A stretch of 64,000 bases of DNA from Hoeflea prorocentri (lineage in GTDB: Bacteria > Pseudomonadota > Alphaproteobacteria > Rhizobiales > Rhizobiaceae): contig NZ_JAPJZI010000001.1 in assembly GCF_027944115.1 (NCBI RefSeq), positions 2,170,001-2,234,000 on the forward strand, read 5' to 3'. Below are positions 36,646 through 46,449 of this stretch, piece by piece. Under the pieces are notes generated by a model that was given only the letters and a program-made list of their open reading frames with translations, was not told the DNA's origin and did not search any database. Both the position numbers and the translations under genes were made by a program. The number at the start of each line of letters is the position of its first letter. Position 1 is the stretch's first letter.

Positions 36646-38718
36646 ATGCATTCCGTTGGTATGGGCATGAGACGGCTGTTTGGAAACATACGAAAAGATC
36701 CGGAACATCGGATTCGCATCGCCTATCGCCTCGTGCTTCTTGCGATGATTGGGCTTTTGGCGACATCGCATGTGGCCATCATTGTCGCGACGGAACGCAG
36801 TCAGCACTATGCCCTGGCATTCAAAGACATCAGCAATGAGCGCATGCTTTCGCAGCGGATCGTTCTTCTTAGCCAGCATGCCTTGAACGAAGCTGACGCC
36901 GTCACGCGTGAGGAAACACTGAGACTTGTCAAAGAAGCGCTTCTGGATCTGGAAGCTGTCCACACGGATCTTGCAAAGAAGGTGTCCGACGAGGCCGAAA
37001 ACAATGCTGCAAGCCGACAGGTCAACGAAGTATTCTTTTCCTGGCCCGCTCAGCTCGACTACCAAATCCGTTCCTTGATAACCAATACAAATCAGTTCCT
37101 GAATTTTGCGATGTCTTCTCCGGATATTGCCGCCATCTACATGGCACCGATGGAAGACATCGCTACATCCCAAGTGCTTCCCGCACTCGACGAGGTCAAT
37201 GATATCTATCAGGACAATACAAAGAGCGCGGTCGAGCTATTCAAACAGATTCAGCTCGCTTTACTGTTCTTGTCCCTGGGCATGCTGATCGTTGTCTGGC
37301 GGGCCCTCTTCCGGCCGCTCGCTGCTCAGATAGGCCAGCGCACACGGGAGTTGATTGTTGCACGCGACGATATGCAATATGCGGCCAATCATGACGGCCT
37401 GACCGGCCTTGCCAACCGCGATTTCGCTCTCCAGAAAATAGAAGAGGTCACGGAACACAAAGAGGAGAAGGTTGCGGCTCTCGCATTGCTTCTGCTCGAC
37501 CTTGACGATTTCAAGAACATCAATGACAGCTACGGTCATCAAAGCGGAGACCGTCTTCTTTGTACTGTCGCCAACAGGTTGCGATCGGTTCTGGGGGATG
37601 AAGGATTGGCGTGCCGTATGGGCGGCGATGAATTCCTGGTGATCGTCGAAGGTGAAGCCTCTGTTGACAACCTGCCGCAAATCGCAGATCGCATCCTCAA
37701 ACGCATGAATACCAAGGTGCCGCTTGGCGGCGCGGCCACATATGTGAAAGCAAGTATCGGGATCGCGCGTTTTCCGAAGGACGGCTCGGACACGGAACAT
37801 CTGCTGACGGCGGCGGATCTGGCTCTCTATGCAGCCAAGAAGGCCGGCAAGGGCACCTATCAGTTCTTCAATGAAGATATGCAGCGTGAACTGATTGAAG
37901 CAAAGGTACTCGAGCACGACATCGACGATGCTCTGCGGTCGCAGCAGTTTATACCCGTATTCCAGCCTCAGGTGGATATCACAACCGGCACCGTTGTCGG
38001 TGTGGAAGTGCTGGTGCGCTGGCATCACCCCAGGCGAGGCGTTTTGCTGCCAGGTGATTTCCTTGACGCAGCGGCCAGTCTCGGACGTATGCCGGAGATT
38101 ACCCGCATGGTCCTTGATCAGGCATTCGCCGCGGCTTCGAACTGGCAACAAAACGGCGTTAAATTCGGCCGCATGGCTGTGAATTTTTCACAACATGATC
38201 TCATGTGGAACAGTTTCCTGAACAATCTCATTTCAACGGCTGAAGACCACGGGCTGACCTCGGACTGCATCGCGGTGGAAGTCGTGGAATCCGTCGCGAT
38301 CAAGAATGACAGCGAACAGGCAGCGCAAGCGCTCTATAATCTTCGCAAGAAGGGGTTCCAGATCGAGATCGACGATTTCGGCACCGGATTTGCTTCGCTT
38401 TCTCATCTTAACCGAAACCTCTTCGACCGGGTCAAGATCGACCGTCAGTTCGTAGCAGATATCGATACAAGCGAGCGCCGCAGGATCATCGTGGATTCCA
38501 TCATCCGTCTGGCGCGCGCGCTCAACCTCAAGGTGGTTGCCGAAGGTCTGGAACGTCAGCAAGAAATCGATACGCTGACGAAGCTGGGCTGCAAGGAATT
38601 CCAGGGCAACGCCATCGCGCCGCCGATGCCGGAAAATGTCGCGCGTGAGTGGCTGCTTGCCCATGATCCCTCGGCTGTCAAGGCAATGGCTCAATCGGCA
38701 GTATCCGGCAACGCTTGA
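36646..38718 (+). CDS. Membrane GGDEF/EAL-type bifunctional c-di-GMP protein with PilJ-like sensor
   Basis: A 690-aa protein. TM1 is about residues 26-48 and TM2 about 205-225. The periplasmic region between them opens with ISNERMLSQRI, a PilJ/type IV pili-type sensor motif. GGDEF is intact at residues 326-330 and should allow diguanylate cyclase activity. The phosphodiesterase domain has EVL at 454-456 instead of EAL, but keeps AVNFSQHDL, IDDFGTGFASL, KIDRQF and VVAEGLE. It may therefore be bifunctional. The neighbouring chemoreceptor suggests a motility or attachment role. Confidence 0.9.
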   Translation: MHSVGMGMRRLFGNIRKDPEHRIRIAYRLVLLAMIGLLATSHVAIIVATERSQHYALAFKDISNERMLSQRIVLLSQHALNEADAVTREETLRLVKEALLDLEAVHTDLAKKVSDEAENNAASRQVNEVFFSWPAQLDYQIRSLITNTNQFLNFAMSSPDIAAIYMAPMEDIATSQVLPALDEVNDIYQDNTKSAVELFKQIQLALLFLSLGMLIVVWRALFRPLAAQIGQRTRELIVARDDMQYAANHDGLTGLANRDFALQKIEEVTEHKEEKVAALALLLLDLDDFKNINDSYGHQSGDRLLCTVANRLRSVLGDEGLACRMGGDEFLVIVEGEASVDNLPQIADRILKRMNTKVPLGGAATYVKASIGIARFPKDGSDTEHLLTAADLALYAAKKAGKGTYQFFNEDMQRELIEAKVLEHDIDDALRSQQFIPVFQPQVDITTGTVVGVEVLVRWHHPRRGVLLPGDFLDAAASLGRMPEITRMVLDQAFAAASNWQQNGVKFGRMAVNFSQHDLMWNSFLNNLISTAEDHGLTSDCIAVEVVESVAIKNDSEQAAQALYNLRKKGFQIEIDDFGTGFASLSHLNRNLFDRVKIDRQFVADIDTSERRRIIVDSIIRLARALNLKVVAEGLERQQEIDTLTKLGCKEFQGNAIAPPMPENVAREWLLAHDPSAVKAMAQSAVSGNA

Positions 38719-38768
38719 CATCACGCTGTCGCCCCAACACTTTTTCAGTGTTGAAGACCCGAACGCAC

Positions 38769-39929
38769 ATGAAACTCAACGCCGACCAGATCACACGACT
38801 TACCGAAATCAGACACGCGCTGCACGCGGCACCGGAGCTTTCGGGAGCGGAGCACGAAACGGCTGAATTCATCCGATCGCATCTGGTATCGCTTGGGCCG
38901 GACGACGTTGTGACCGGGCTTGGCGGAACGGGCGTCGCTGCGGTCTATGACAGCGGCAGACCCGGCCGTTCGGTGTTGCTGCGCTGTGAACTCGATGGTC
39001 TTCCAATTGAGGAAATCAGCGATCTTGCCTACCGGTCCACCATCAGCGGATGCGGGCACCAGTGCGGCCACGACGGACACATGACCATGCTTCTGGGTGT
39101 CGCGATGATGTTGCAGGAAAACCCGCCAAACAGCGGCCGCGTGATCCTGCTTTTCCAGCCGGCGGAAGAAACCGGCAAGGGTGCAAGGGCCGTCATCAAC
39201 GACGAGCGGTTCAAGTCACTTCAGCCCGACTATGCAATCGCGTTGCACAATCTGCCGGGCTTTGACCTGCATACGGTTTTGCTCAAGCCCGGAGCTGTCA
39301 ACTGTGCGTCACGCGGTATCCGCATCGCGCTGACCGGGCGAACAGCGCATGCCTCGCAGCCGGAAACGGGGCTATCGCCGGCCCTCGCAACGGCCCGGAT
39401 CATTGAGCGCCTGGACGGGCTGTCCAATTGCGAGCGGTTGGATGCCGGTTTCAGCCTTGTAACCGTGGTCCATTGTCGCCTTGGCGAACAGGCGTTCGGT
39501 GTTGCGCCGGCGGATGCCGAGATATGGGCAACGCTGCGAACCGTCACGGATGACGCGATGGGCACACTGGTCAGCTCCGCAGAAACCGTCGCCCAAGAAA
39601 CCGCCCGGCACCACGGGCTCGCGCTCAACATCAGCTATGACGATGTCTTCAGCGCCTGCGACAACGACCCGGCACTCATCGTACAACTACGGGAAAGCGC
39701 AAAACGACTTGGTTTGACCATCAGGGATCTGGATGACCCGTTTCGCTTTTCCGAAGACTTTGGAGAGTTCGGGAGCGCCGGTGCGTCAGCAATGTTCTTT
39801 GTCGGCGCGGGCCTTGGTCAACCCGCATTGCACAACCCTGACTACGACTTTCCGGACGATATAATCCAAACCGGTACAAGCATGTTTTACGAAACGACCT
39901 GTCGGCTGCTGGGTGAAAACGGGCGTTAA
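38769..39929 (+). CDS. M20-family amidohydrolase (hippurate / N-acyl amino acid hydrolase type)
   Basis: A 386-aa cytosolic metallohydrolase. Zinc ligands are in CGHDGHM, the catalytic glutamates in PAEETGKGA, and the dimerisation lid follows (RTAHASQPETG). These enzymes cleave N-acyl amino acids, hippurate or auxin conjugates. I placed the start at the ATG where homology begins; an upstream TTG at 38715 overlaps the previous stop. SD is weak at both. It is probably co-transcribed with the GGDEF protein. Confidence 0.85.
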   Translation: MKLNADQITRLTEIRHALHAAPELSGAEHETAEFIRSHLVSLGPDDVVTGLGGTGVAAVYDSGRPGRSVLLRCELDGLPIEEISDLAYRSTISGCGHQCGHDGHMTMLLGVAMMLQENPPNSGRVILLFQPAEETGKGARAVINDERFKSLQPDYAIALHNLPGFDLHTVLLKPGAVNCASRGIRIALTGRTAHASQPETGLSPALATARIIERLDGLSNCERLDAGFSLVTVVHCRLGEQAFGVAPADAEIWATLRTVTDDAMGTLVSSAETVAQETARHHGLALNISYDDVFSACDNDPALIVQLRESAKRLGLTIRDLDDPFRFSEDFGEFGSAGASAMFFVGAGLGQPALHNPDYDFPDDIIQTGTSMFYETTCRLLGENGR

Positions 39930-39939
39930 TGCTGAACAA

Positions 39940-40611
39940 TCAAGCGTCGATGGTGCAAGCCAGCACGCGGCTGATATGCGTGAGCGGACGGCCCGATTGA
40001 CGTCGCCATTGATTAAAGGCGGCCTGTGTTTTTTCCATGTCCTTTTTCGAACTTGGCGCCTTGTCGACAACGCCTTCGCGGATCAGCGCCGCAACAACGT
40101 CGCGTGACAGGATAAAACTATCCACTCCCATGAATCTGAGAAAATACATCGCGCTGTTGCCGCCAAGGCGTGCGGCTTTCTTTTTCAACATGGCCAGCAG
40201 TTCGACATAGTCCTCCGCCGGCCAGTGCGCAAATACGGTTGCGGCCGACCCATGCTCGCCCGCAAGATGGGCAAGGAACAGTGCGTTGTCACGAATCGCG
40301 GAAATTTTCTTACCGTGCCTTATTATGCGCGGATTGCTGAGATGCTCCCCGATCTCTTCGTCGGTCATAAAGCCCATGCGCCCGATATCGAACCCATGGA
40401 ACACCTCTTCCATGTCGTCCCATTTGTTCTCAACGACCTTCCAGTTAAAACCTGCCTGAAAAATGCACTTGCTCATCTGCGCAAGCCAGCGATCGTCGGG
40501 GATCAGCTGAAGTTCAGACGCGCATTTGGGTGATGAAAGCGTACCCTCAAAGGCGTCGGTCCCGCCTTTCCGGTCGGCCGCGATCTTATAGAGCGTCTCG
40601 AAGTCCTGCAT
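39940..40611 (-). CDS. DNA-3-methyladenine glycosylase I (Tag family)
   Basis: A 223-aa HhH-GPD-like glycosylase. CIFQAGFNWKVVENKWDDM is the characteristic Tag segment, with FDIGRMGFMTDEEI and NPRIIRHGKKISAIRDNA following as in Tag. It should excise 3-methyladenine from DNA. The family's metal-binding Cys/His set is only partly visible (a Tag-like subgroup), so activity is likely rather than certain. It is convergent with the M20 gene (10-bp gap) and downstream of DUF427 on the same strand. Confidence 0.78.
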   Translation of the reverse strand: MQDFETLYKIAADRKGGTDAFEGTLSSPKCASELQLIPDDRWLAQMSKCIFQAGFNWKVVENKWDDMEEVFHGFDIGRMGFMTDEEIGEHLSNPRIIRHGKKISAIRDNALFLAHLAGEHGSAATVFAHWPAEDYVELLAMLKKKAARLGGNSAMYFLRFMGVDSFILSRDVVAALIREGVVDKAPSSKKDMEKTQAAFNQWRRQSGRPLTHISRVLACTIDA

Positions 40612-40641
40612 CGTCAATCCGTTCGTATTCGGTTGTTTATC

Positions 40642-41037
40642 CTATGCCTCATTGGCTTCAATTGTGATCGTGACCCGGCGCGGATCGAAGGCCACATAAT
40701 CCGCGATCAGTCCGGCGAATTCTAACGGCTGTTCATAGGACCACGCCAGTTCGCTGGCTATTGATTGGTCCGCCCCCGTTACATCAAAATAGCTGGCCTG
40801 TCCCTTGAGCGGACAGTAGGTCGACTTTTCCGTCTTTTTCAACGTCGCCACAATGTCCGACCGCGGGATGTAGTATTGTGGAGGATAAATCTTGCGGCCG
40901 ACTTCCTGAAGGCGGAGCGCATTGCTCGACTCAGCAATTTTCTGGCCACCGCGCATGACATGGATCTTCTGCTCCATGGCGTCGACCTGCATAAAATGCT
41001 GGGGACGATCCGGATTGTGTATCGCATTTTCGATCAT
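40642..41037 (-). CDS. DUF427 domain protein
   Basis: A 131-aa protein. MRGGQKIAESSNALRLQEVG and the two halves YYIPRSDI and TYCPLKGQASYFDV are the DUF427 pattern, an all-beta fold with no known reaction. It lies 30 bp upstream of the Tag-like gene, probably in the same transcript. Confidence 0.82.
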   Translation of the reverse strand: MIENAIHNPDRPQHFMQVDAMEQKIHVMRGGQKIAESSNALRLQEVGRKIYPPQYYIPRSDIVATLKKTEKSTYCPLKGQASYFDVTGADQSIASELAWSYEQPLEFAGLIADYVAFDPRRVTITIEANEA

Positions 41038-41155
41038 GACAGATCCTCAAAGACAAAATTGGTCCCCACCATGGTCAAATGGGATCAACGCGTCAAATAG
41101 TCGAGACGAGGTGGCCGTCTTTGAGGGTTTTGCCGCTTTCTTATGAGCGGATTGA

Positions 41156-41183
41156 CCGGGCGCACAAACAGCAGCGCGCCCGG
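41156..41183 (-). terminator. Possible terminator after the NIT-type chemoreceptor
   Basis: An 8-bp stem CCGGGCGC / GCGCCCGG with a 12-nt loop, 13 bp past the stop of the minus-strand chemoreceptor gene. There is no U-tract, so it may only be a stabilising hairpin. Confidence 0.35.
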
Positions 41184-41195
41184 ACAAGCGTATTC

Positions 41196-43418
41196 CTACA
41201 TATTGACCGCTTGCGCAGGCATCTCGTCGACGTCCGGCCCATCATGATCGACATGATCTCCCCGGTTGTCCCCGTCGCCGTCTATTACGAAACGGCTGAC
41301 CAGTTCGACAAGGTGGTCGCTTTCCTGAGAGAGCATCCGGGTTGCGGCCGTCGCCTCTTCTGCCATGGCAGCGTTTTGCTGAGTGGCTTGATCAAGCTGA
41401 CCGATCGCCATGTTGATCTCTTCGATGCTGAGGTCCTGCTCCTTGGCTCCGGCAAATATCTCACCGACCATTTTGTCGACCTCACCAACTTCCACAACGA
41501 TCGCTTCCAACGCTACGCCTGTCTGTCGGACGAGTTCGGCGCCCTGTTCAACGCTCGTTGCAGATTCGGAGATCAATGCCTTGATCTGATTGGATTCTTC
41601 AGCCGAGCGCTGAGCCAGCGCCCTGACCTCGGAAGCGACAACCGCAAAGCCCTTTCCTGCATCTCCGGCACGGGCGGCCTCGACCCCGGCATTCAGTGCC
41701 AGAAGGTTTGTCTGGAACGCGATTTCATCAATAACGCCGATAATCTCGTTCATACGGCTGGCCGACTCCTCTATGTCGCGCATCGAGCTAACGGCTGAGT
41801 TGACGACATCACTGCCCCGCTGGGCCTTGCCCTTGGCGGTCGCCACCATCTCGCTTGCCTTCGTTGCGGCCTCGACCGTCGACTTCATCGTTTCCTTGAT
41901 CTGGGCAACGGCAGCCGCCGTTTCTTCAAGCGATGCCGCCTGGCTTTCGGTGCGGCGGGACATCTCTTCGGATGCTTCGGCTATGCCACCGGAATTCGAG
42001 CGGATTTCATTTGCGGCCTGGGAAACTGTGCCCAACGCTTCCTGCAACTGTGTTGCCGCTGCGTTGAAATCCTGTTTGGTCTTCTCGTATTCGGCAGCGA
42101 CATCCGCACCGATATAAGCGGTCAGGTCACCCTCGGCCAGGCGACCCAATGCGCCGCTGACCTGACTTACCGCATATTCGAGCTGATCGAATATCTGTTT
42201 ACGTTCCTGCTCGGCTTTCCGTCTTTCCTCCTCCGCCTCCTTTTCCAGCTGCAACTTGTCGACAGCGGCCTGTTGGAAAACCTTGAGCGCACGGGCCATG
42301 ACGCCAATCTCATCCTTGCGGTCGGTGCCTTGCACCTCAAAATCGATTTCACCTCCGGAAAGGCGTTCCATTGAATGCGTCACGTCGGCGACCGGTCTGG
42401 TTATGGATTGTGAGACATAGCGCAGCAGAAAACCCCCGATCAGCATTACCGCCGCCGAGATGACAAGATCCAGTACTAGGCTCCGCCAGCTCGCTGAGGT
42501 CAGGCTGTTCACATCGTCGATCATCGCCTTCGAGATCACGCCCTCAACATCCCTCATCAGGTTTATCTTTTCGGTAATGGCGGTGAACCATTGAGCCGAT
42601 GTGATGCCCCGCAGGTCGCCGGTCCGAACAGATGCCAACGCCGTGTCGCGCATTCTTTGAACCTCATCGACCACAGGACCGGACACTGTCTCGTTGAAAA
42701 GGCCTATCAGCGCGGGATCGGCCAAGTCCGTGAAATCGGAAAAATAAATCTTCTGCGCCTGAATAAAGCGAATTAGATTGTCGTAGATCTCCGTTTCAAA
42801 CCTACCGACACCGAAACCCACAGCGCCCATGGCGCGTTCACGGCCGGCATATTCCTTGCCGCGCAGGAAACTCAGATAGCTGATCATCGCCTTACTGATC
42901 CGGTCGTTGTGACTTGCAACTTCCAGTTCGTGTGCGATCTCAAGAAGCGCCTCGATCGTGGTCGTGTAGTACTGCGCCATCTGAGGCACGGTTATGTCGA
43001 AGCTATCGACCGCCACCCTTTTGGCGTCCAGCTGGGACAAATCATTGCGGGCGTGATTGACAGCCATTCCTAGCGTTTCGGGCAAGTCGCTCAGATCGAG
43101 CTTATCCAACTCGGCTTTGGCCTGCGCCAGCACATTATCAGTGTCGGTGCGTTGAGATGGCAGTTCGGATGAAAACGCCCCGCCACCCGATGAAATAAAA
43201 CCGGCAGAGCGGCCGCGCTCCTTCTGCAACTCGTGGACCAGGGAGCCGATTGACGGCATGAGTGCGGCAAGCCTGCCCGAACTCTGCAGCTCAAGAGCTG
43301 ATTTTGCATCCAAATAGACGACTTCGCTTGCAAAGAACAGCAGGCCCAGGGCCGTCACCATTGTGCCAGCCAGCAGCCGCATCGATATACTCAGGTCGTT
43401 GAATCTTTTAATCAACAT
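41196..43418 (-). CDS. Methyl-accepting chemotaxis protein with NIT (nitrate/nitrite) sensor domain
   Basis: A 740-aa receptor. TM1 is near residues 12-33, and the periplasmic helical NIT sensor spans about 40-300 ([20 protein letters not shown] is the NIT signature). TM2 is near 315-337, followed by HAMP repeats and the MCP domain with [21 protein letters not shown] set the start at 43418 with GGAGG 8 nt upstream. Unlike the other receptor here it ends QAVNM with no xWxxF tail. Nitrate sensing is suggested by the family, not proven. Confidence 0.92.
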   Translation of the reverse strand: MLIKRFNDLSISMRLLAGTMVTALGLLFFASEVVYLDAKSALELQSSGRLAALMPSIGSLVHELQKERGRSAGFISSGGGAFSSELPSQRTDTDNVLAQAKAELDKLDLSDLPETLGMAVNHARNDLSQLDAKRVAVDSFDITVPQMAQYYTTTIEALLEIAHELEVASHNDRISKAMISYLSFLRGKEYAGRERAMGAVGFGVGRFETEIYDNLIRFIQAQKIYFSDFTDLADPALIGLFNETVSGPVVDEVQRMRDTALASVRTGDLRGITSAQWFTAITEKINLMRDVEGVISKAMIDDVNSLTSASWRSLVLDLVISAAVMLIGGFLLRYVSQSITRPVADVTHSMERLSGGEIDFEVQGTDRKDEIGVMARALKVFQQAAVDKLQLEKEAEEERRKAEQERKQIFDQLEYAVSQVSGALGRLAEGDLTAYIGADVAAEYEKTKQDFNAAATQLQEALGTVSQAANEIRSNSGGIAEASEEMSRRTESQAASLEETAAAVAQIKETMKSTVEAATKASEMVATAKGKAQRGSDVVNSAVSSMRDIEESASRMNEIIGVIDEIAFQTNLLALNAGVEAARAGDAGKGFAVVASEVRALAQRSAEESNQIKALISESATSVEQGAELVRQTGVALEAIVVEVGEVDKMVGEIFAGAKEQDLSIEEINMAIGQLDQATQQNAAMAEEATAATRMLSQESDHLVELVSRFVIDGDGDNRGDHVDHDGPDVDEMPAQAVNM

Positions 43419-43831
43419 AACAATCCCTCCACCCGCGACACTGCACACGGATGCCCGTTTGCGCGACGCGGATTTCGCCTTACCGTCGGATCAAAAATTT
43501 CAGGAAACCACAGCCGGAATATGCTGCAGGTTTTCGATCCCAATCAACATCTCGAACCAGACTCGAAACGGCGGGAATGCTTCATGCCGGGAACGGTGTT
43601 CCCCCTCCGTAGAAGCAAGTATCCGGCAGAGCCTTTGAGAAATGGTTAATGAAACCTGTCTCAAGTAAATACAATTTTACGTTTTATTTAGTATTTCTCT
43701 CTATTTAAACGAGTGTTTACAAAAGAAATACTCAATTAAAACAATGAATTGCTTTTCATATCTCAAGCCATTTGACTGGATATAACTGGAATGACGACGA
43801 ACCATTCCAAATACATATCAAATAGATGGAG
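43419..43831. other. Intergenic region upstream of the NIT chemoreceptor
   Basis: About 410 bp. The half near 43640-43820 is AT-rich compared with the surroundings and carries an inverted repeat. It presumably holds the chemoreceptor promoter (minus strand) and the end of the DUF1330 transcript. No gene was found. Confidence 0.45.
43690..43732. repeat. Inverted repeat AGTATTTCT / AGAAATACT
   Basis: Perfect 9-bp arms separated by 25 bp inside an AT-rich stretch upstream of the NIT chemoreceptor. It could be a regulator site or a weak hairpin. Direct observation only. Confidence 0.5.
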
Positions 43832-44122
43832 TTACATGCCGTCGACAATGACCAACGTGCAGTCGGCATTTGCGTGACGAATTGCCTTGACCGGCGCATA
43901 TTCTTCGCTGTGGACGAAGTCGCGCGCCTTTTGCATATCCGGAAACTCAACAACGACAATACGTGTGGGCGACCACAAATCGCTTTCCACCACATCCGTT
44001 TCACCGCCCCTTGCGCGATATATGCCGCCATATTTCTCGGCAATCGGCCGTGCCAGAGCCTTGTAGTTCTCATATTCTTCAGGATTGGTGATTTTCGTAT
44101 CGACGATAACGTAGGCGCTCAT
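43832..44122 (-). CDS. DUF1330 domain protein
   Basis: A 96-aa ferredoxin-like-fold protein beginning MSAYVIVDTKITNPEEYENY, then GGIYRARGGE and the RIVVVEFPDMQKARDFVHS core typical of DUF1330. AGGA lies 8 nt upstream of the ATG at 44122; the longer frame upstream is rejected. Function is unknown. Confidence 0.85.
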   Translation of the reverse strand: MSAYVIVDTKITNPEEYENYKALARPIAEKYGGIYRARGGETDVVESDLWSPTRIVVVEFPDMQKARDFVHSEEYAPVKAIRHANADCTLVIVDGM

Positions 44123-44312
44123 GGGTGGCGTTCCTGTTCGCAAAGCCGGGCCTTGGCCGCGACGGTTTCCGGTCCCGGACCGTCGCATAGGCGTTTGCGC
44201 GGGACAAGCGGTTTGTTTCGCTGACACTTGTCCGGCGCTTCAGGTCAGACCAGGGATAATGAGGGGACATCTCCGTGAGGCCAGGAGCCAGAACGGCGAT
44301 AGAAGCCTCTCC

Positions 44313-45794
44313 TTACCGGCACAAATCCGCTGCCTGAAGCAGGCCGTGGCCGAAGACATCGTCCCTGCCCGGTTCTCCCAGATCCACGGCGCGCCTGGCG
44401 AGGGCCGCCATGACATCGTCATGGCCGCTGACCTGGGGATCCTGCAGTGCAAGTGCCGTGGCCGCGGTAATGAACGGCACGGCATAGGAGGTTCCGGTCG
44501 CAAACTTTGCACCGCGTATCGAGGCGGCAATCCACACTTCAACACCGGGGCCGGAAATATCGATGTGTTCGCCGCGCCCCGCACGGCGATAAACGCGTTT
44601 TCGATGATCCACGGCTGTCACCGCGATAACGCCCGGATAGGCCGCCGGATAGACCGGCTCGGCCCGGGGCCCGCGATTGCCGGCGGCCGCGACAATGATA
44701 ATCCCGCGTTCATTGAGACTGCGGATTGTGCGCTCCAACACAGCGTTGGCTGGGCCTGACAGGCTCATATTGATGATGGCGACATCGCGGCTCGCAACCA
44801 TGTCTATCGCCCGAACGAGCGTAAAAACGTCGCTGCGTTCATCGCCTCCTCCACCACGATAAAACGCATCGACGGCGATGACAGTGGCATTGGGCAGAAG
44901 TCCCGGAGACCTGCTTTCGGCAGACCCTATGAGGATTGAGGCCACGGCGGTTCCGTGCCGGCGCGACGACTTGCGCTCACCTTCCTTGACCGGAGAGCCA
45001 ATGACTTCAAGTCGGCCTCCTTTGAACGCCGTATGATCAGGATTGATACCGGTGTCGATAAGACCGATCCTCACACTGGCGCTGCAGGAACCGCCACCGT
45101 TGACGGGCACCGGCCAGCCGATCATTTCGCGAGCCGGACAACCCGGTCCCTCGCAACGCGGCTGTTTCGGGCTTTGCGCTTCATTTGTCCGGTAGAAATG
45201 ATTGAAGTCCGCGGTCGCATCATCGTCTGTAGCGACTATCTCAAGACGGGCGTCTTCCAGCGATATTCCCTCGCGAATACGAAAGCGCACCACGGTTTCA
45301 TCGAGGACATCGATCTCCTCCAGGCTGAGGACCGTGTAGCCCTGCTCCACCAGATTCTCGACATCGTCATCGTCGAGGCCGGTCGCTATGATTTCATCGG
45401 GAGCGCGCGTTGCCCGCGGCGCCGGACGCGCCGTGGCCGTGTTGCGGCGTACCGGCCGGTTGGGGCGAAAGATATCCAGAATGTTGGGCAAATTCGGAAC
45501 GCTCAAGCCCCTCGATCCGGACGAAGCGCCCCGCTCATTGTCATCGTCATCATCGTCGTCGTCCTCGTTGCCGCCATAGCCGTTGTCGCCGTTATCGCCA
45601 TTGTCGCCACCATCACCACCATCCCCGTCTCCATCACCATCACCATCACCGTCATCGGCAAAGGCCGCCGCATGCCAGGTCCGCTCGGGGTCGACCAAGG
45701 CCTCAGCGGATAAAAAAAGTGCCGCAAGGATCAAAACACTGATAAAAGCCGACATCGAAGACGACGGATTACGGGGGGTTCCAAAAGGTGCCAT
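44313..45794 (-). CDS. Exported S8 (subtilisin-like) serine peptidase with Asp/Gly-rich tract
   Basis: A 493-aa protein with a hydrophobic N-terminal segment (residues about 14-33). An extreme Asp/Gly/Asn tract (about 47-92) follows, then a Pro/Arg linker, a propeptide-like region and the peptidase domain. The catalytic triad is Asp247 (LIDTGINPDH), His280 (RHGTAVAS) and Ser436 (TGTSYAVPF). The acidic tract is calcium-binding-like. It is divergent from an ECF sigma/anti-sigma pair and may be its target or its trigger. There is no C-terminal anchor. Either the ATG at 45794 (AGG 7 nt upstream) or the one at 45755 could start it. Confidence 0.85.
   Translation of the reverse strand: MAPFGTPRNPSSSMSAFISVLILAALFLSAEALVDPERTWHAAAFADDGDGDGDGDGDGGDGGDNGDNGDNGYGGNEDDDDDDDDNERGASSGSRGLSVPNLPNILDIFRPNRPVRRNTATARPAPRATRAPDEIIATGLDDDDVENLVEQGYTVLSLEEIDVLDETVVRFRIREGISLEDARLEIVATDDDATADFNHFYRTNEAQSPKQPRCEGPGCPAREMIGWPVPVNGGGSCSASVRIGLIDTGINPDHTAFKGGRLEVIGSPVKEGERKSSRRHGTAVASILIGSAESRSPGLLPNATVIAVDAFYRGGGGDERSDVFTLVRAIDMVASRDVAIINMSLSGPANAVLERTIRSLNERGIIIVAAAGNRGPRAEPVYPAAYPGVIAVTAVDHRKRVYRRAGRGEHIDISGPGVEVWIAASIRGAKFATGTSYAVPFITAATALALQDPQVSGHDDVMAALARRAVDLGEPGRDDVFGHGLLQAADLCR
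45537..45660. repeat. Microsatellite encoding the Asp/Gly tract of the S8 peptidase
   Basis: On the plus strand, ATC/GTC-type trinucleotides at about 45538-45567 and CCATCA hexamers at about 45631-45648 encode poly-Asp and (Asp-Gly)n. The period is 3 or 6 bp, so length changes stay in frame. It may vary in tract length between strains. Confidence 0.7.
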
Positions 45795-45915
45795 GCTTGC
45801 CTGCTTTTTTGTTGCCTCGGGCCGAGCGACCCAACATCACTCTGGCAAGTTAACGTACGTGCAACCGTTTTATTCCAGAAAAGATTTTATTTCCGCCTGA
45901 GGGGTCCTATCACAT

Positions 45916-46449
45916 ATGGCTGACGAATTTGGCCAACAATTGATCGCCCTGCTGCCAAACCTGAGGCGATTTGCCATCTCGATCTGCAGATCACGCGATA
46001 TTGCGGACGACCTCGTGCAGACCACGTGCGAAAAGGCGCTTGCAAACCGAGGCAGCTACCAGCCCGGCACGCGTATGGATGCATGGCTTTTCCGGATCCT
46101 GCGCAACAGCTGGATCGACCGGACCCGGCGGCAAAAAACCGAAGGGCCGACGACCGACATAGATGATGCGCATTTTCTTGTCGGTCAGGATGGTGCCGCT
46201 GTCACCGAGGCACGGTTGATGCTCGACGAGACAGCCAGATGCATCGCGGCCCTGCCGGACGACCAGCGCGAGGTGCTCATACTCGTCAGCGTGGAGGGCC
46301 TTTCCTACAAGGAAGCTGCCGAAGTGCTCGAACTGCCGATGGGAACCGTAATGAGCCGCCTTGCCCGGGCGCGCAAAAAAATTATGGGTGAAATGGGAAT
46401 AGATGGCGTGACCACACGTTCTGAAGACAGGAAAGGTTTATCAAAATGA
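45916..46449 (+). CDS. ECF RNA polymerase sigma factor
   Basis: A 177-aa sigma factor. Region 2 runs from about residue 10 to 75 (RSRDIADDLVQTTCEKAL, then DAWLFRILRNSWIDRTRR). Region 4 runs from about 115 to 165 (LPDDQREVLILVSVEGLSYKEAAEVLELPMGTV, read as consecutive motifs). There is no sigma 1.1 or 3. It overlaps the anti-sigma gene by 4 bp (ATGA) and is divergent from the S8 peptidase. Confidence 0.93.
   Translation: MADEFGQQLIALLPNLRRFAISICRSRDIADDLVQTTCEKALANRGSYQPGTRMDAWLFRILRNSWIDRTRRQKTEGPTTDIDDAHFLVGQDGAAVTEARLMLDETARCIAALPDDQREVLILVSVEGLSYKEAAEVLELPMGTVMSRLARARKKIMGEMGIDGVTTRSEDRKGLSK

Noticed and set aside
45537-45660. Possible CRISPR array in the repeat tract
   Set aside because: Units are 3-6 bp microsatellites inside a coding region, with no spacers or cas genes.
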